Positions 1 through 10,503 of a stretch of 36,500 nucleotides of DNA are shown here, piece by piece. This DNA is from a candidate division Zixibacteria bacterium SM23_73_3. Its GTDB lineage: Bacteria > Zixibacteria > MSB-5A5 > SM1-73. Both the position numbers and the translations under genes were made by a program. Position 1 is the stretch's first letter, and each line of letters starts with the position of its first letter. Location of the stretch: contig LJUX01000007.1 in the NCBI GenBank assembly GCA_001304155.1, positions 1-36,500 of the forward strand, given 5' to 3'. The notes beneath the pieces were generated by a model. That model was not told where the DNA came from and made no database searches. It was given only the letters and a program-made list of their open reading frames with translations.

Positions 1-30
1 AAACTTGGCTATTAGCGGTAAAATGTAGTT

Positions 31-46
31 GCCTGATTCATCAGGC
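31..46. repeat. Short palindrome GCCTGAT-TC-ATCAGGC in the intergenic region upstream of sucD
   Basis: Perfect 7-bp inverted repeat read directly from the sequence. Confidence 0.6.
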
Positions 47-132
47 ACCATAGGACTCGATCCTTCGACAGGCTCAGGATGCTTCCATAAATCGAGCAAC
101 TGCAATATCAATGCAAAGGTAGGGAGAATTCT

Positions 133-999
133 ATGGCGATTTTGGTAGCTAAAAGCAGCAAGGTAATTGTTCAGGGAATAACCGGAAGCGCCGGAAGGTT
201 TCATACTGAAAGGATGCTGGCTTACAGCACCAACATTGTGGCAGGCACTTCTCCGGGAAAAGGCGGGGAGAAGGTCTTTGATGTTCCGGTATACGATACC
301 GTGGAAGAATGTGTGAAAAATCACAAGGCTGATACTTCGGTAGTTTTTCTTCCCGCTCGATTCGTAATGGAGGCAGCTATCGAAGCTATTTATGCCGGAA
401 TAAAGTTCATCGTGGTAGTCCCCGAACATATCCCCATTCTGGACATGATGACCATCCGCAAGGAAGCTCAAAAATTCGGGACCATAGTTTTAGGAGGAAA
501 TACAGCTGGAATCATCACACCGGGAGAGGCAAACCTGGGGATAATGCCGGATATAGCTTTTAAGCCGGGGAGAGTTGGAACCGTCTCCCGATCAGGGTCA
601 TTGACCTACTATGTTGCCGACACGCTCTCCCGAACCGGCTATGGAGAGACTACCTGTGTGGGTTTGGGGGGTGATCCGGTTTTGGGTAGCACTTTCAATG
701 AAATACTGGAGCTCTTTGAACTGGACCAAAAGACCAAAGCCATAGTTTTAGTAGGAGAGATCGGTGGGGTTTACGAGGAGATGGCAAAGCCCACCATCGA
801 AAAGCTCAAGAAACCGGTTATTGGAATGATCGGCGGAGTTTTTGCTCCTCCCGGAAAAAGAATGGGGCATGCGGGAGCCATCGTCGAGGGCGAGATGGGA
901 ACCGCCCAGAGTAAACTCAAAGCATTAGGGGAAGCAGGTGCCCATATTGCCAAGACCTTTCTGGATATTCCCAGAATTTTGGAGGAATTGAAGATATAG
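133..999 (+). CDS. sucD: Succinyl-CoA synthetase (ADP-forming) alpha subunit
   Basis: N-terminal CoA-binding region (VQGITGSAGRFHTERML), phospho-His segment GHAGAIVEGEMGTAQSK; RBS-like AGGGAG upstream. Confidence 0.93.
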   Translation: MAILVAKSSKVIVQGITGSAGRFHTERMLAYSTNIVAGTSPGKGGEKVFDVPVYDTVEECVKNHKADTSVVFLPARFVMEAAIEAIYAGIKFIVVVPEHIPILDMMTIRKEAQKFGTIVLGGNTAGIITPGEANLGIMPDIAFKPGRVGTVSRSGSLTYYVADTLSRTGYGETTCVGLGGDPVLGSTFNEILELFELDQKTKAIVLVGEIGGVYEEMAKPTIEKLKKPVIGMIGGVFAPPGKRMGHAGAIVEGEMGTAQSKLKALGEAGAHIAKTFLDIPRILEELKI

Positions 1000-1240
1000 C
1001 GCTTAAATTTTCGGCGCCAGATCAGTTGACTTGTGACTGCACTGAGCGAGCGGATTTATTCTTAAGCATTGAGGTTAGACCTCTCCCCCCCGTCCCCCTT
1101 TCCACAAAGTGGAGATGGGTTCACCCTGAAGGGGAGATAGGGGGTGAGGTAGAAACATGTTCAAATAATTTCCTTGTTTTGCCCACCTGTCCTTTTATCT
1201 TTACTAAAAGAACTTCTAAAATTCTTAGTAAGAGATTGAT

Positions 1241-2236
1241 ATGATGAAAAAAGATGCACTCTTCTGGGAGAAGAAAGAAGATGGTCGAATTCAGTGTCTG
1301 CTCTGTCCGGTGGGGTGTGTTATCGCTGATGGGAAGATCGGGGTATGCATGGGAAGGAAAAATGAGGGGGGAATTCTCTATGCTATAAACTATGGCAGGT
1401 TGGTCTCCTTAGCCATAGATCCCATAGAGAAAAAGCCTTTGTATCATTTTCATCCCGGCACTCAAATTCTCTCCACCGGTCCTAACGGCTGTAACATGAG
1501 TTGTCAGTGCTGTCAGAACTGGGTCATCTCTCAGGAAGAGTCTCCCACTGAGTTTGTCACACCGGAGGATCTGGTGAAGGTTGCTTTAAAAGAGAATTCA
1601 GTGGGCATCGCTTACACCTATACAGAGCCTCTGATCTGGTATGAATATATTTTAGATACCGCAAAGATAGCAAGGGAGAGGGAATTAACCAATGTGCTGG
1701 TCACCAATGGTTACATCCATGAAGAGCCATTGAAAAAACTTTTGCCCTTAATCGATGCCATGAACATAGACCTCAAATCCATGGATGACGATTTTTACAA
1801 GAAAATTTGCAAAGCAAAACTTCTTCCTATTTTAAGAACCATTGAATTGTGCCACCGGAACAAGATTCATGTAGAAATTACCAATTTGCTCATCCCTACT
1901 TTAAATGACTCAGATGAACAGATCCAGAAGCTGGTGGATTTCGTGGCAAATTTAAGCGACCGCATCCCCCTTCATTTTTCCCGATATTTTCCCACATATA
2001 AGATGGACATCCTTCCCACACCCTTAGACACTCTGCAGAAGGCTTTTCTTCTGGGGAAAAGAAAGCTCAAATACATTTATGTTGGTAATGCCTATATCCC
2101 CAACACCTCAAATACATATTGTCCCGAATGCAATGAACTTTTGATTAGAAGAGATGGTTATTACACCTCGGTGGCTGGCATCAAGGATAGGAAGTGTAAG
2201 AAGTGTGGTGCATCAGTGGACATAGTTATGAAATAA
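1241..2236 (+). CDS. amrS: AmmeMemoRadiSam-system-type radical SAM enzyme (PFL-activase-like)
   Basis: CLLCPVGC N-terminal motif, GPNGCNMSCQCCQNWVISQ (CxxxCxxC), C-terminal CPEC...CKKC zinc-ribbon-like motif. Confidence 0.85.
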   Translation: MMKKDALFWEKKEDGRIQCLLCPVGCVIADGKIGVCMGRKNEGGILYAINYGRLVSLAIDPIEKKPLYHFHPGTQILSTGPNGCNMSCQCCQNWVISQEESPTEFVTPEDLVKVALKENSVGIAYTYTEPLIWYEYILDTAKIARERELTNVLVTNGYIHEEPLKKLLPLIDAMNIDLKSMDDDFYKKICKAKLLPILRTIELCHRNKIHVEITNLLIPTLNDSDEQIQKLVDFVANLSDRIPLHFSRYFPTYKMDILPTPLDTLQKAFLLGKRKLKYIYVGNAYIPNTSNTYCPECNELLIRRDGYYTSVAGIKDRKCKKCGASVDIVMK

Positions 2237-2302
2237 AGTGACTTTAGTTGGTTAAAGGTGCCCTCCCAGATGGGTCTCCCTCACCCTTGACCGAATTTTT
2301 GT

Positions 2303-2326
2303 GGTCGGGGTAAGGGTACCCCGACC
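2303..2326. repeat. Perfect 10-bp hairpin GGTCGGGGTA-AGGG-TACCCCGACC
   Basis: Inverted repeat read directly; lies between the radical SAM gene and the next CDS. Confidence 0.75.
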
Positions 2327-2351
2327 GAACAGTAAAGGGGGAGTTAGTTAA

Positions 2352-3386
2352 ATGAAGACGCCCGAAGAGTTGAAAAAAGAGGTTTTTGTAAAACTTTCAC
2401 AACACCCAAAGATAGAGGCATTCTTCAAAGATTCATTAGAAGAAAGAATGAAAATAGATGATGGTTGGATCGAGAATCCTTTGGTTCTCATTCTTCTGGA
2501 TGAGGAATTCTTCGAGCATTCGGCGATCCACACCCTCATTAAGGCAATGTCCAATGATGAGAAAACGTTTAATATCTTAAAACGCAAACTCAACCCCAAA
2601 GATGAATATGATAAAAAAATTCATGACGTTTTGGCTGAGCTGAATGCCTACTATCATTTAAGAAAATACTCATTTGATAACATTCATGCCCTTCAGGAGG
2701 ACAATACTCAGAAAATGCCCGATTTTGCTGCTGTTCTGAGGGATGAGCGCTTTGTGTTTGAAGTAAAGAATATGCGGGCACCTATCGAGGTTTGTGATTT
2801 GCTATTAGTAAAAGCTGAAGCCAGGGCTAATAGGTTTCCAGAGATCTATAAAGATATTGGAATATTCTTTACGCCGTCGCAAAAATGGTTAGAAGTAGAA
2901 CTGAACCGTCAAGAAACAGAAATTTCAACAAAGAAAGTTGAGGATTGGTTAGAGCAAACTTTTACTAAAATCGAATATGCTGAAGTCCCAGCCTCCGGGC
3001 GCTTAGAACCATTCAATTTGGTAAGCCAGGGATTAACAATCGAATGCAATTTGAAGAGGAGAAAAGACCTTGGTGCGTGTTGTGGTCTTAAGAGGGGAGT
3101 TATGGTTAGCGACCCCGACTATCAGCAAAGTGTTCTTACACCTTTCTCTAAGAAGGTTCGACGCATCACCTGTAACGCTTCGTTACAACTTTTAGAATAT
3201 GACGAAAACAATGTACATCAGAAATATGTTTTGGTTAATTGGCAAAAATCTTCAAAGCTTGAAGGTCTCGTTTGGAGAGGGTTTGAGAATGATGTTCATA
3301 AGATTGTAAAGAGTATCGATCTTGAAGTTAAGAATCGTTCTAATGATTTATTTATTAAATTTTTAAACTTTGATTCGCTGCCGTGA
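2352..3386 (+). CDS. Hypothetical protein with PD-(D/E)XK nuclease-like motif
   Basis: KMPDFAAVLRDERFVFEVKNMR fits PD-x13-ExK; preceded by a helix DVLAELNAYYHLRKY; complete ORF ending 3 nt before the next start. Confidence 0.65.
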   Translation: MKTPEELKKEVFVKLSQHPKIEAFFKDSLEERMKIDDGWIENPLVLILLDEEFFEHSAIHTLIKAMSNDEKTFNILKRKLNPKDEYDKKIHDVLAELNAYYHLRKYSFDNIHALQEDNTQKMPDFAAVLRDERFVFEVKNMRAPIEVCDLLLVKAEARANRFPEIYKDIGIFFTPSQKWLEVELNRQETEISTKKVEDWLEQTFTKIEYAEVPASGRLEPFNLVSQGLTIECNLKRRKDLGACCGLKRGVMVSDPDYQQSVLTPFSKKVRRITCNASLQLLEYDENNVHQKYVLVNWQKSSKLEGLVWRGFENDVHKIVKSIDLEVKNRSNDLFIKFLNFDSLP

Positions 3387-3389
3387 ATT

Positions 3390-4172
3390 ATGCCATTTAC
3401 GTCAACACTGTTAGGAAGAACCGGGCTGAAGGTGGGGCGATTGGGGCTAGGTGCCGCTTACGGCGTTCCTGCTCTGGCAATTGAAGAGGCCTTTGAGCGT
3501 GGAGTCAACTATTTTTACTGGGGTGCAGCCAGACGGGGGATGATGGCAGAAGGCATCAGACGACTGGCTAAGAAGAATCGGGAAAGAATGGTGGTGGTAG
3601 TTCAAAACTATTGGCCCTGGGCAAGGCTTATCCCCAAAAGCCTCACAAGAGCGCTTAAGGAACTTAAGCTGGATTACGTTGATGTTTTGCTGTTCAGCAC
3701 ATTTAGAAAAAGACCGAACCATAGAGCCATCGATATGGCTCTACAGTTGAAAGAAAAAGGTTTGATTCATCATCTGGGGCTGGCTTGCCATCACCGTTCT
3801 CTATTTGCCGAGGTGGAAAAGGAAAAAGTCTTCGATATATATCACATTCGTTACAATGCTGTTCATCGAGGGGCAGAAAATGACGTATTTCCCCTGATTC
3901 CTAAAAATGATGGACCAGGGATCGTAATCTTTACTGCCACCTGCCATACAAAGCTTTTGAGAAGAGGTTACAATCCTGAGAACGAAAGAACTCCCAGGGC
4001 AACAGATTGCTACCGCTTTGTCCTTTCCCATCTTTCAGTTCACGTCTGCATCTCCGGTCCCCAAGATCTGAAGCATACCAGAGAAAACCTTAAAACTCTT
4101 GACGTGGGATCCATGACCGAAAAAGAGCTTGCCTGGATGAGAAGAGTGGGGGATCATATATACCACAAGTAA
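3390..4172 (+). CDS. Aldo/keto reductase-fold protein, catalytically divergent
   Basis: LGRTGLKVGRLGLG N-terminus, ALKELKLDYVDVLL, overall AKR layout; catalytic tetrad positions not canonical. Confidence 0.8.
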   Translation: MPFTSTLLGRTGLKVGRLGLGAAYGVPALAIEEAFERGVNYFYWGAARRGMMAEGIRRLAKKNRERMVVVVQNYWPWARLIPKSLTRALKELKLDYVDVLLFSTFRKRPNHRAIDMALQLKEKGLIHHLGLACHHRSLFAEVEKEKVFDIYHIRYNAVHRGAENDVFPLIPKNDGPGIVIFTATCHTKLLRRGYNPENERTPRATDCYRFVLSHLSVHVCISGPQDLKHTRENLKTLDVGSMTEKELAWMRRVGDHIYHK

Positions 4173-4214
4173 TAAAAAGCATTCTAAGATTTTGATGTAC
4201 ACAGGAGGGAAGGC

Positions 4215-4904
4215 ATGAATAAAGGAATATCCGCAGCTTGCGCATATTGTAAAATCGATAAGACAGAAAAAATCTGTCTGGCGGAAGGAGGCAAAGGTCC
4301 CAAATTTTGTCCCACATTGAATCGGATGGATGTCGTAAAGGAGGCAATGGAAGAGTATAAGAAGGAGAAAGTACGAGAATTTGCTCGACAGGCTTCCATC
4401 CAAGAGGGGGAATGTTATGCCAACAGGGATGTCAAGCCTTATGTGAAATTTCCCGTCAAACCAAGAGTACAGGAGATCTGCGAATTTGCCAGAAAGATGG
4501 AATTCAAGAAATTGGGGATCGCATTCTGTATTGGACTGATGAATGAAGCCACCATATTAAACAAGATTCTGGTGAATCAGGGCTTTGAGGTGGTCTCGGT
4601 GATGTGCAAGGTGGGACGGGTGCCAAAAGAAAAGATTGGGGTAAAAGATGAGGAGAAGATATGTATCGGTGAATTTGAGCCCATGTGTAACTCCATTGCC
4701 CAGGCTAAGATATTAAATCAGGAGAAGACAGAATTGAATATCCTCTTGGGTTTATGTGTGGGTCATGATTCTTTATTTCTCAAATATGCCGATGCTTACA
4801 CCACTGTTTTGGTGGCCAAAGATCGCGTTTTAGGACACAATCCTGTAGCCGCCCTATATGCATCCGGGAGCTACTACAGTCGCATGATGAAACCGGGGTT
4901 TTAA
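4215..4904 (+). CDS. DUF1847-like Cys-rich (putative metal-binding) protein
   Basis: N-terminal CAYCKIDKTEKIC...FCPTLN, and GLCVGHDSLFLKYADAYTTVLVAKDRVLGHNPVAALY. Confidence 0.75.
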   Translation: MNKGISAACAYCKIDKTEKICLAEGGKGPKFCPTLNRMDVVKEAMEEYKKEKVREFARQASIQEGECYANRDVKPYVKFPVKPRVQEICEFARKMEFKKLGIAFCIGLMNEATILNKILVNQGFEVVSVMCKVGRVPKEKIGVKDEEKICIGEFEPMCNSIAQAKILNQEKTELNILLGLCVGHDSLFLKYADAYTTVLVAKDRVLGHNPVAALYASGSYYSRMMKPGF

Positions 4905-4996
4905 AGCAGGTTTTACCAAATAAGCTTTGTATAGAAAATAAAAAACGAATCGAGGGCAGATCTTCTCAGGCCAGCTTGATATAAATGCTATGCATA

Positions 4997-5623
4997 TTAA
5001 CGATCAACTATGATCTCCCGAGTTTTTTTCCTCTTCACATATTCGGGATAATACTTTTCCATACATTCCGGACAGATACTGTGACTGAAATCTGCTTCTG
5101 AATGCTCGGCAACGTATTCTTCAACTTGCTGCCAGTAATTCTCGTCCTTTCTGATCTTTTTGCAGTGCATACAGATGGGCAAGATGCCTTTTAGTTGTTT
5201 GATTTGTGCAAAGGCTTCCGAAAGCTCCTTGTTTTTTTGCCGAAGCGATTTCTCGAGTTGAATGACCCTCTTTCCTGCTCTCACCCGGGCTAAGAGTTCG
5301 GTTCTATCATATGGTTTGGTGACATAATCATCTGCACCTGCATCCAGCCCTTCGATAATTCTTTTCTTTTCGGTCAATGCAGTCAGAAGGATAATGTAAA
5401 CATAACCGGAAAGATTGAGAGCTCGCACCCGGCGACAGAGTTCCAACCCATCCAGATCAGGCATCATCCAGTCGGTGATGAGCATATCCGGCGTCTCTTT
5501 CTGTAACCACTCCAAAGCTTTCAGTCCATCTTCAACTGCGATCACATCATTCCCATCCTTGGTCAGGACGGTTTGAAGTATCTTTCTGGAGATATTATCA
5601 TCTTCGGCGATGAGTATCCTCAT
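4997..5623 (-). CDS. Response regulator: REC domain + coiled coil + C-terminal CxxCKKIR...FSHxxCPxC motif
   Basis: REC residues DD...D(LITDWMMPDLDG)...K(VTKPYD); C-terminal PICMHCKKIRKDENYWQQVEEYVAEHSEADFSHSICPECMEKYYPE. Confidence 0.88.
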   Translation of the reverse strand: MRILIAEDDNISRKILQTVLTKDGNDVIAVEDGLKALEWLQKETPDMLITDWMMPDLDGLELCRRVRALNLSGYVYIILLTALTEKKRIIEGLDAGADDYVTKPYDRTELLARVRAGKRVIQLEKSLRQKNKELSEAFAQIKQLKGILPICMHCKKIRKDENYWQQVEEYVAEHSEADFSHSICPECMEKYYPEYVKRKKTREIIVDR

Positions 5624-5653
5624 TGTTCACCTCCGCTAATTCTCTCGGCAATA

Positions 5654-8600
5654 TCAGGATTTCAGGACGACCTCTTCCGGGAACGATTTATTGAGGTATT
5701 CCTCCAAGCGTTTCAACTCGGTTTTCAGATTGCCGATCATTTCTTTGGCACCGGCTAAATTACCTGTCCGCCCTAAAAGCTCCAGTTTAAGAGACAGATC
5801 GGCAATGCCCTTGACACCTAGATTACCTGCCGCACCTTTTAGACCGTGAGCTTCCCTTTCTATTTCTTTGGCATTACCTTCCTTTGCTGCCTCATCCAGT
5901 ATCGATAATTGCTTTGGTGCATAATCTAAGAACTTTTGGAGCATCTGTTTAAAAAACTCTTTGTCACCATCAAATCTGGTGAGAGCAATTTTAAGATCGA
6001 GGAGGGGTTCTTTGATCTGGTCACCTTTTTTGAACTCACCCTTCCATTTGTTTGCATTCTTAGGATCACGAGATTTAGTCCACTTTTTTATGACGTTGAA
6101 TAGCTCTTGTGGTTCTATTGGTTTGGAGATGTAGTCATCCATACCCACTTGCAGACACCTTTCCCGATCTCCTTTCATGGCATGAGCGGTCATAGCAATA
6201 ATGGGGGCGTGTTTATTTACGCCCTCCATTTTCCGGATGGCCTTAGTTGCCTCAAAACCGTCCATTTCGGGCATCTGAACATCCATAAGAATCAGGTGGT
6301 AAGCGGTGCGGTTAAGAGCTTCCATTACCATCCGTCCATTCTCCACCGCATCCACTGGATAGCCCGCTTTCTTGAGCAGAGCCACCGCTAATTTCTGGTT
6401 CATGGGATTGTCTTCTGCTACCAGTATGCGAACTTTTCGACGTTTCTGCTCGGCTATGGTATGGCGAGTAACTATTCTTCCCGGCTTTGGTTCAATCTCC
6501 TTCTTTTGTTGACTCATAACGGTGATGATGGCATCAAATAATTGCGATTGTTTGACCGGTTTCAAAAGATAACCGGCACAGCCCAAAGCCTCCAGCCGGG
6601 CTGCGTCTCCACGCTCCCCAAGAGAGGTGAGGATAATCACCGCCACATCCTTGATCTCCGGATCATCCTTGATGGCTCGTAAAACCTCCTCACCATCCAT
6701 CTCTGGCATCTGCATGTCCAGCAAAACCAAGTCGAAAAGCTTCTCCTTTTGAGCCGCCTTCTTCAATATCCGGATTGCCTCATTTCTACCTTCCACCGCT
6801 TCTGCAGAGCAGGCAAAGGATTCTAATATCTTGACCAGGATAGTTCGGTTGGTTTTGTTATCATCTACGACCAGTATTCGCATGCCGCGTATATCAGGAG
6901 GAAGCGATGGAAAAACATCTTTGAATTCTTTTTGCTTTTCGAGAGTAGTGGTAAACCAGAAACGACTCCCCTTGCCCGATTCACTTTCCACACCGATTTG
7001 ACCGCCTAAAAGTTTTACCAAGCGCTTAGAGATGGATAGACCTAAGCCAGTACCTCCATACTTGCGGGTGGTGGAGCCGTCTACCTGGATAAAGGGTTCA
7101 AAGATTTCCTTTTGTTTATCTTTGGGGATACCCACTCCGGTGTCGGTGACCGAAAAAAGAAGTGTTGCCCGATTTTCGGTTTCCTCTTCAAGCTCCACCC
7201 GAATTACCACTTCTCCTTTTTCAGTAAACTTAACCGCATTGCCTCCCAGATTTATCAAGATTTGTCGCAGCCGACCCGGATCACCGCGTAAGAGAGCGGG
7301 AATCTGGTGATGAATCATACAGACCAGTTCCAATCCTTTGGCGGAAGCCTTAGGGGCTAAGGTATCAGCTACGCCCTCCACGGTAACACGCAAATCAAAA
7401 TCGATGGTCTCAAGCTCACTTCGGCCCGCTTCTACCTTGGAAAGATCCAGGATATCGTCTAACAGTTGCAAAAGTGCACGGGCACTATCTTTAACTGTAA
7501 TCAAGTAATCGCGCTGTTCATCGGTCAGGCATGTCTCCAAGGTTATATCTGTCATGCCGATGATGGCGTTCATGGGGGTGCGGATCTCGTGGCTCATATT
7601 TGCCAAAAATTCGCTCTTGAGCCGGTTGGCCTCTTCGGCTTGTTGCTTGGTTTTCTTGAGATCCTCTTCAGACCGCTTGCGCTCGGTGATGTCCGCGAAG
7701 GTGCCGACGACACCCTGAAGCTTGCCAGCCTGGTCTATGAGTGGGGTAGCGTTGACGTTGATCCAGGAGATTGAGCCATCCGGGTGCTGCACGCCCATCA
7801 CAACATCCTTCACCGGATGCTTCTCCTTCATTGCCCGGGGACCAGCCATCTCCTCCGGCGGCATCGGCGTTCCATCAGGTCGGAAGACTTCCCATTCTGG
7901 GCTAACGTAATTTCGACCTATAATTTCAGAACGCTCAAGCCCCAAGATATGCCCTGCCGCGGGATTAGCCTGGATGATCTGACCGTCTGTGGCGATCAAG
8001 ATTACGCCCTCAGCCATCGTTTCGAACAAACTCCGAAGACGCTCCTCGCTCTCCCGCCGTGCTTGCTCTATCCGTTTGCGCTCGGTGATGTCATCCGTCA
8101 CTCCAACAATGCGATAAATCTCGCCCGATTCGTTCTTGACGGGATACACGCGATCACGCACCCAGCGGATTGAACCATCGGGCCACAGAATCCGATACTC
8201 TTGGCTGAAGGCAATCTTCCCCCGGCTATGCTTCTCAACGTACGCTTTGACGCGCTCGCGATCCTCGGGATGGACCACCTCCAGCCAAGATTGAGCGTCG
8301 GCGTATGCCGTCCCGACTGGCCGGCCCCATATCTTCTCGTAGGCTGGACTAACGTAGATCGCGCTGTTATCGGAGGCATCACTCAGAAAGAAACCCTCAC
8401 CGACGTTTTCGGCAATTTGCCGGAGCCGCTCTTCACTCACCCGTACCGCCTCCTCTGCCCGCTTGCGCTCGGTGATTTCCAATTCAAGTTGCTGATTAGC
8501 TTCGGTGAGCTCGGCGGTACGCTCTTCCACCAGCTCCTCAAGATGATCGCGATATTTTGTCAATTCCTCCTCCGCCCGCTTGCGCTCCGTGACATCTCTG

Positions 8601-10417
8601 GCGACGCCGAGGGCAGCGACTACATTTCCGTTGGGATCAAGTATGGGCGAGGCATTGTTCATAATGTTGATATAGGAACCGCTTTTGGCTTTGTACCTGT
8701 ATTCCATGTTGTCGACACTTTTTCCTCCAACCAACTGAGCAAATTGCTCCCTCACCGTTTCCAAGTCATCGGGATGAACCGGTTCAAAGCCATTGATTCT
8801 CTTTATTTCCTCGCTTGTATAACCTAAAATTCTCTCAGATGCCCGATTGATGAACAGGAAACTTCCTTTCAAGTCCACCGTGAAAATCATATCGTTGGAG
8901 GTTTCAACTAACGTCTTGTACCTTTCTTCTGATTCCCTAAGTCTCTCCTCCGCCCGCTTGCGCTCGGCGATCTCGGCCTGCAGAGTTTGGTTGGCTTGTT
9001 CCAGTTCCGCCGTTCGTTCCCGCACTCGTTTTTCCAACTCCTCGTGAGCCCTGCGCAGCGCCTCCTCAGCTCGCTTGCGCTTGGTGATGTCCGCCACGGA
9101 AGCAAGTGCTCCGATATAATTCCCATCATCGTCGGTGATCGGCGATGTCTCCAGGCTCGTGTAAACCAGTGTTCCATCTTTTCGGACAAACTCAAAATCG
9201 TGCTGTTCTTTAATGCCTTGTTTGCGGCGCTCCAAATTGAATTTGGCAATCTCTGTCGCTTGTTCATCCATGAAGAAAAACAGATGTTTCCCCAGCATCT
9301 CATCTGTGGAATATCCGAGCATCTCTGACATACGGGGATTGACAAAGGTGGTGTAGGCATCCTTATCGATAAGCCAGATACCTTCCTGCATGTTCTCAAC
9401 CAACTGACGGTATTTCTTTTCGCTCTGTTGTAACGCTTTCTCAGCCCGCTTGCGCTCGGTAATGTCGACGAAGGCTGCCTGTAAAGCTGGCTTTCCCTGG
9501 TATTCGATGGCAGTGGCGAAAGTCTCCAGCCATCGTATGGTTCCATCCTTGCGGACGATACGGTACTCGTGCCGGGGCGGCACCGATTCTCCGGCCAGAC
9601 GGTCCCTGAAACGCTGCCAGGCGAGTGCCCGGTCCTCGGGATGAACTATTGATTTCACCTGTTCGGGAGTGAGAGCCAGAAGCTCTTCAGGACTGCATCC
9701 GGTAATTTCAGCGACGGCGGTATTGGCGAAGACAATGCGAAAATCCTGGATTACGGCTAGCCCCTGTAGAGATTGTTCAACGAGTGTCCTGTGTTTCTCT
9801 TCGCTTTCTCGCAGTGCCTTATCTGCTCGCCTGCGTTCGGTGATGTCGCGTAACAGCTGTACTGCGCCACCACGACCGCTCAGACTAGCGGCGATGATTT
9901 CAAGCGGTATTGTTTCGCCATTTTTCTTTTTTCCTGTAGCCGATCCAATGTGAAAACCGTTTCTTTCAAACTTATCATGTATCTTTTGCCAGTCATCATG
10001 ATTAGACTGGGCAGATCGCCAGTCGAAATAGAGAAGGTCGGTTTTCTGGCCAATGACTTCACCTACCTCGTAGCCAAACATTCTCTTCACCGAGTCATTG
10101 CACTCAATGATAGTTCTATCCGAATCGATCACCAGGAGCACATCCGGGCTGATGCTGGAGATAATGTTCTCCAATTCCGCTTGCCTTTTAGCAGCTTTTT
10201 TCCAGCGAACGTAGGTTAACCAGAGCAGACCGGCCAACGAGAGAAAACAGACATTAATGAGGAATTCCGCCAGCGGTAAATCGATATAAGCCTTGAAAAA
10301 ATTGTAAAGCTTACCAATAGTGTGAATAGATATGCTGAATATTGACAAGATGCCTGCAACAATCACGATGATGCACAAATCGAGTAACTCTCTACTTTTT
10401 GTCTTTGCTAACTTCAT
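5654..10417 (-). CDS. Hybrid sensor histidine kinase: 2 TM, 6 PAS/PAC, HisKA-HATPase, 2 REC, Hpt
   Basis: Repeated PAS + ITERKRAEE linkers, H-box [20 protein letters not shown] boxes, two REC domains (MPEMDG), Hpt [13 protein letters not shown]. Confidence 0.95.
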   Translation of the reverse strand: MKLAKTKSRELLDLCIIVIVAGILSIFSISIHTIGKLYNFFKAYIDLPLAEFLINVCFLSLAGLLWLTYVRWKKAAKRQAELENIISSISPDVLLVIDSDRTIIECNDSVKRMFGYEVGEVIGQKTDLLYFDWRSAQSNHDDWQKIHDKFERNGFHIGSATGKKKNGETIPLEIIAASLSGRGGAVQLLRDITERRRADKALRESEEKHRTLVEQSLQGLAVIQDFRIVFANTAVAEITGCSPEELLALTPEQVKSIVHPEDRALAWQRFRDRLAGESVPPRHEYRIVRKDGTIRWLETFATAIEYQGKPALQAAFVDITERKRAEKALQQSEKKYRQLVENMQEGIWLIDKDAYTTFVNPRMSEMLGYSTDEMLGKHLFFFMDEQATEIAKFNLERRKQGIKEQHDFEFVRKDGTLVYTSLETSPITDDDGNYIGALASVADITKRKRAEEALRRAHEELEKRVRERTAELEQANQTLQAEIAERKRAEERLRESEERYKTLVETSNDMIFTVDLKGSFLFINRASERILGYTSEEIKRINGFEPVHPDDLETVREQFAQLVGGKSVDNMEYRYKAKSGSYINIMNNASPILDPNGNVVAALGVARDVTERKRAEEELTKYRDHLEELVEERTAELTEANQQLELEITERKRAEEAVRVSEERLRQIAENVGEGFFLSDASDNSAIYVSPAYEKIWGRPVGTAYADAQSWLEVVHPEDRERVKAYVEKHSRGKIAFSQEYRILWPDGSIRWVRDRVYPVKNESGEIYRIVGVTDDITERKRIEQARRESEERLRSLFETMAEGVILIATDGQIIQANPAAGHILGLERSEIIGRNYVSPEWEVFRPDGTPMPPEEMAGPRAMKEKHPVKDVVMGVQHPDGSISWINVNATPLIDQAGKLQGVVGTFADITERKRSEEDLKKTKQQAEEANRLKSEFLANMSHEIRTPMNAIIGMTDITLETCLTDEQRDYLITVKDSARALLQLLDDILDLSKVEAGRSELETIDFDLRVTVEGVADTLAPKASAKGLELVCMIHHQIPALLRGDPGRLRQILINLGGNAVKFTEKGEVVIRVELEEETENRATLLFSVTDTGVGIPKDKQKEIFEPFIQVDGSTTRKYGGTGLGLSISKRLVKLLGGQIGVESESGKGSRFWFTTTLEKQKEFKDVFPSLPPDIRGMRILVVDDNKTNRTILVKILESFACSAEAVEGRNEAIRILKKAAQKEKLFDLVLLDMQMPEMDGEEVLRAIKDDPEIKDVAVIILTSLGERGDAARLEALGCAGYLLKPVKQSQLFDAIITVMSQQKKEIEPKPGRIVTRHTIAEQKRRKVRILVAEDNPMNQKLAVALLKKAGYPVDAVENGRMVMEALNRTAYHLILMDVQMPEMDGFEATKAIRKMEGVNKHAPIIAMTAHAMKGDRERCLQVGMDDYISKPIEPQELFNVIKKWTKSRDPKNANKWKGEFKKGDQIKEPLLDLKIALTRFDGDKEFFKQMLQKFLDYAPKQLSILDEAAKEGNAKEIEREAHGLKGAAGNLGVKGIADLSLKLELLGRTGNLAGAKEMIGNLKTELKRLEEYLNKSFPEEVVLKS

Positions 10418-10503
10418 TTAGAATTCCCCTTTTCCCTTGAGACCGTTTCTATATATTTGTCAAAAAACAGATTTTTCGAGTCCCGAATACAAGTAATTCT
10501 TCT

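Noticed and set aside
60-84. GATCCTTCGACAGGCTCAGGATGC near the left edge
   Set aside because: Weak 5-bp symmetry only; looks like a common intergenic filler repeat, cannot be supported further from one copy.
1026-1244. 72-aa ORF between sucD and the radical SAM gene
   Set aside because: Covers a C/G-rich inverted repeat and has no protein-like composition.
4035-4403. Antisense ORFs 4035-4403, 4090-4347, 4184-4399
   Set aside because: Overlap the aldo/keto reductase and DUF1847-like genes; no coding features.
8201-9546. Long antisense ORFs across the PAS region (8201-8827 +, 8908-9546 -, and others)
   Set aside because: They shadow the 1587-aa kinase ORF, whose PAS/linker translation is unambiguous; the extra frames stay open because of GC-rich repetitive coding.
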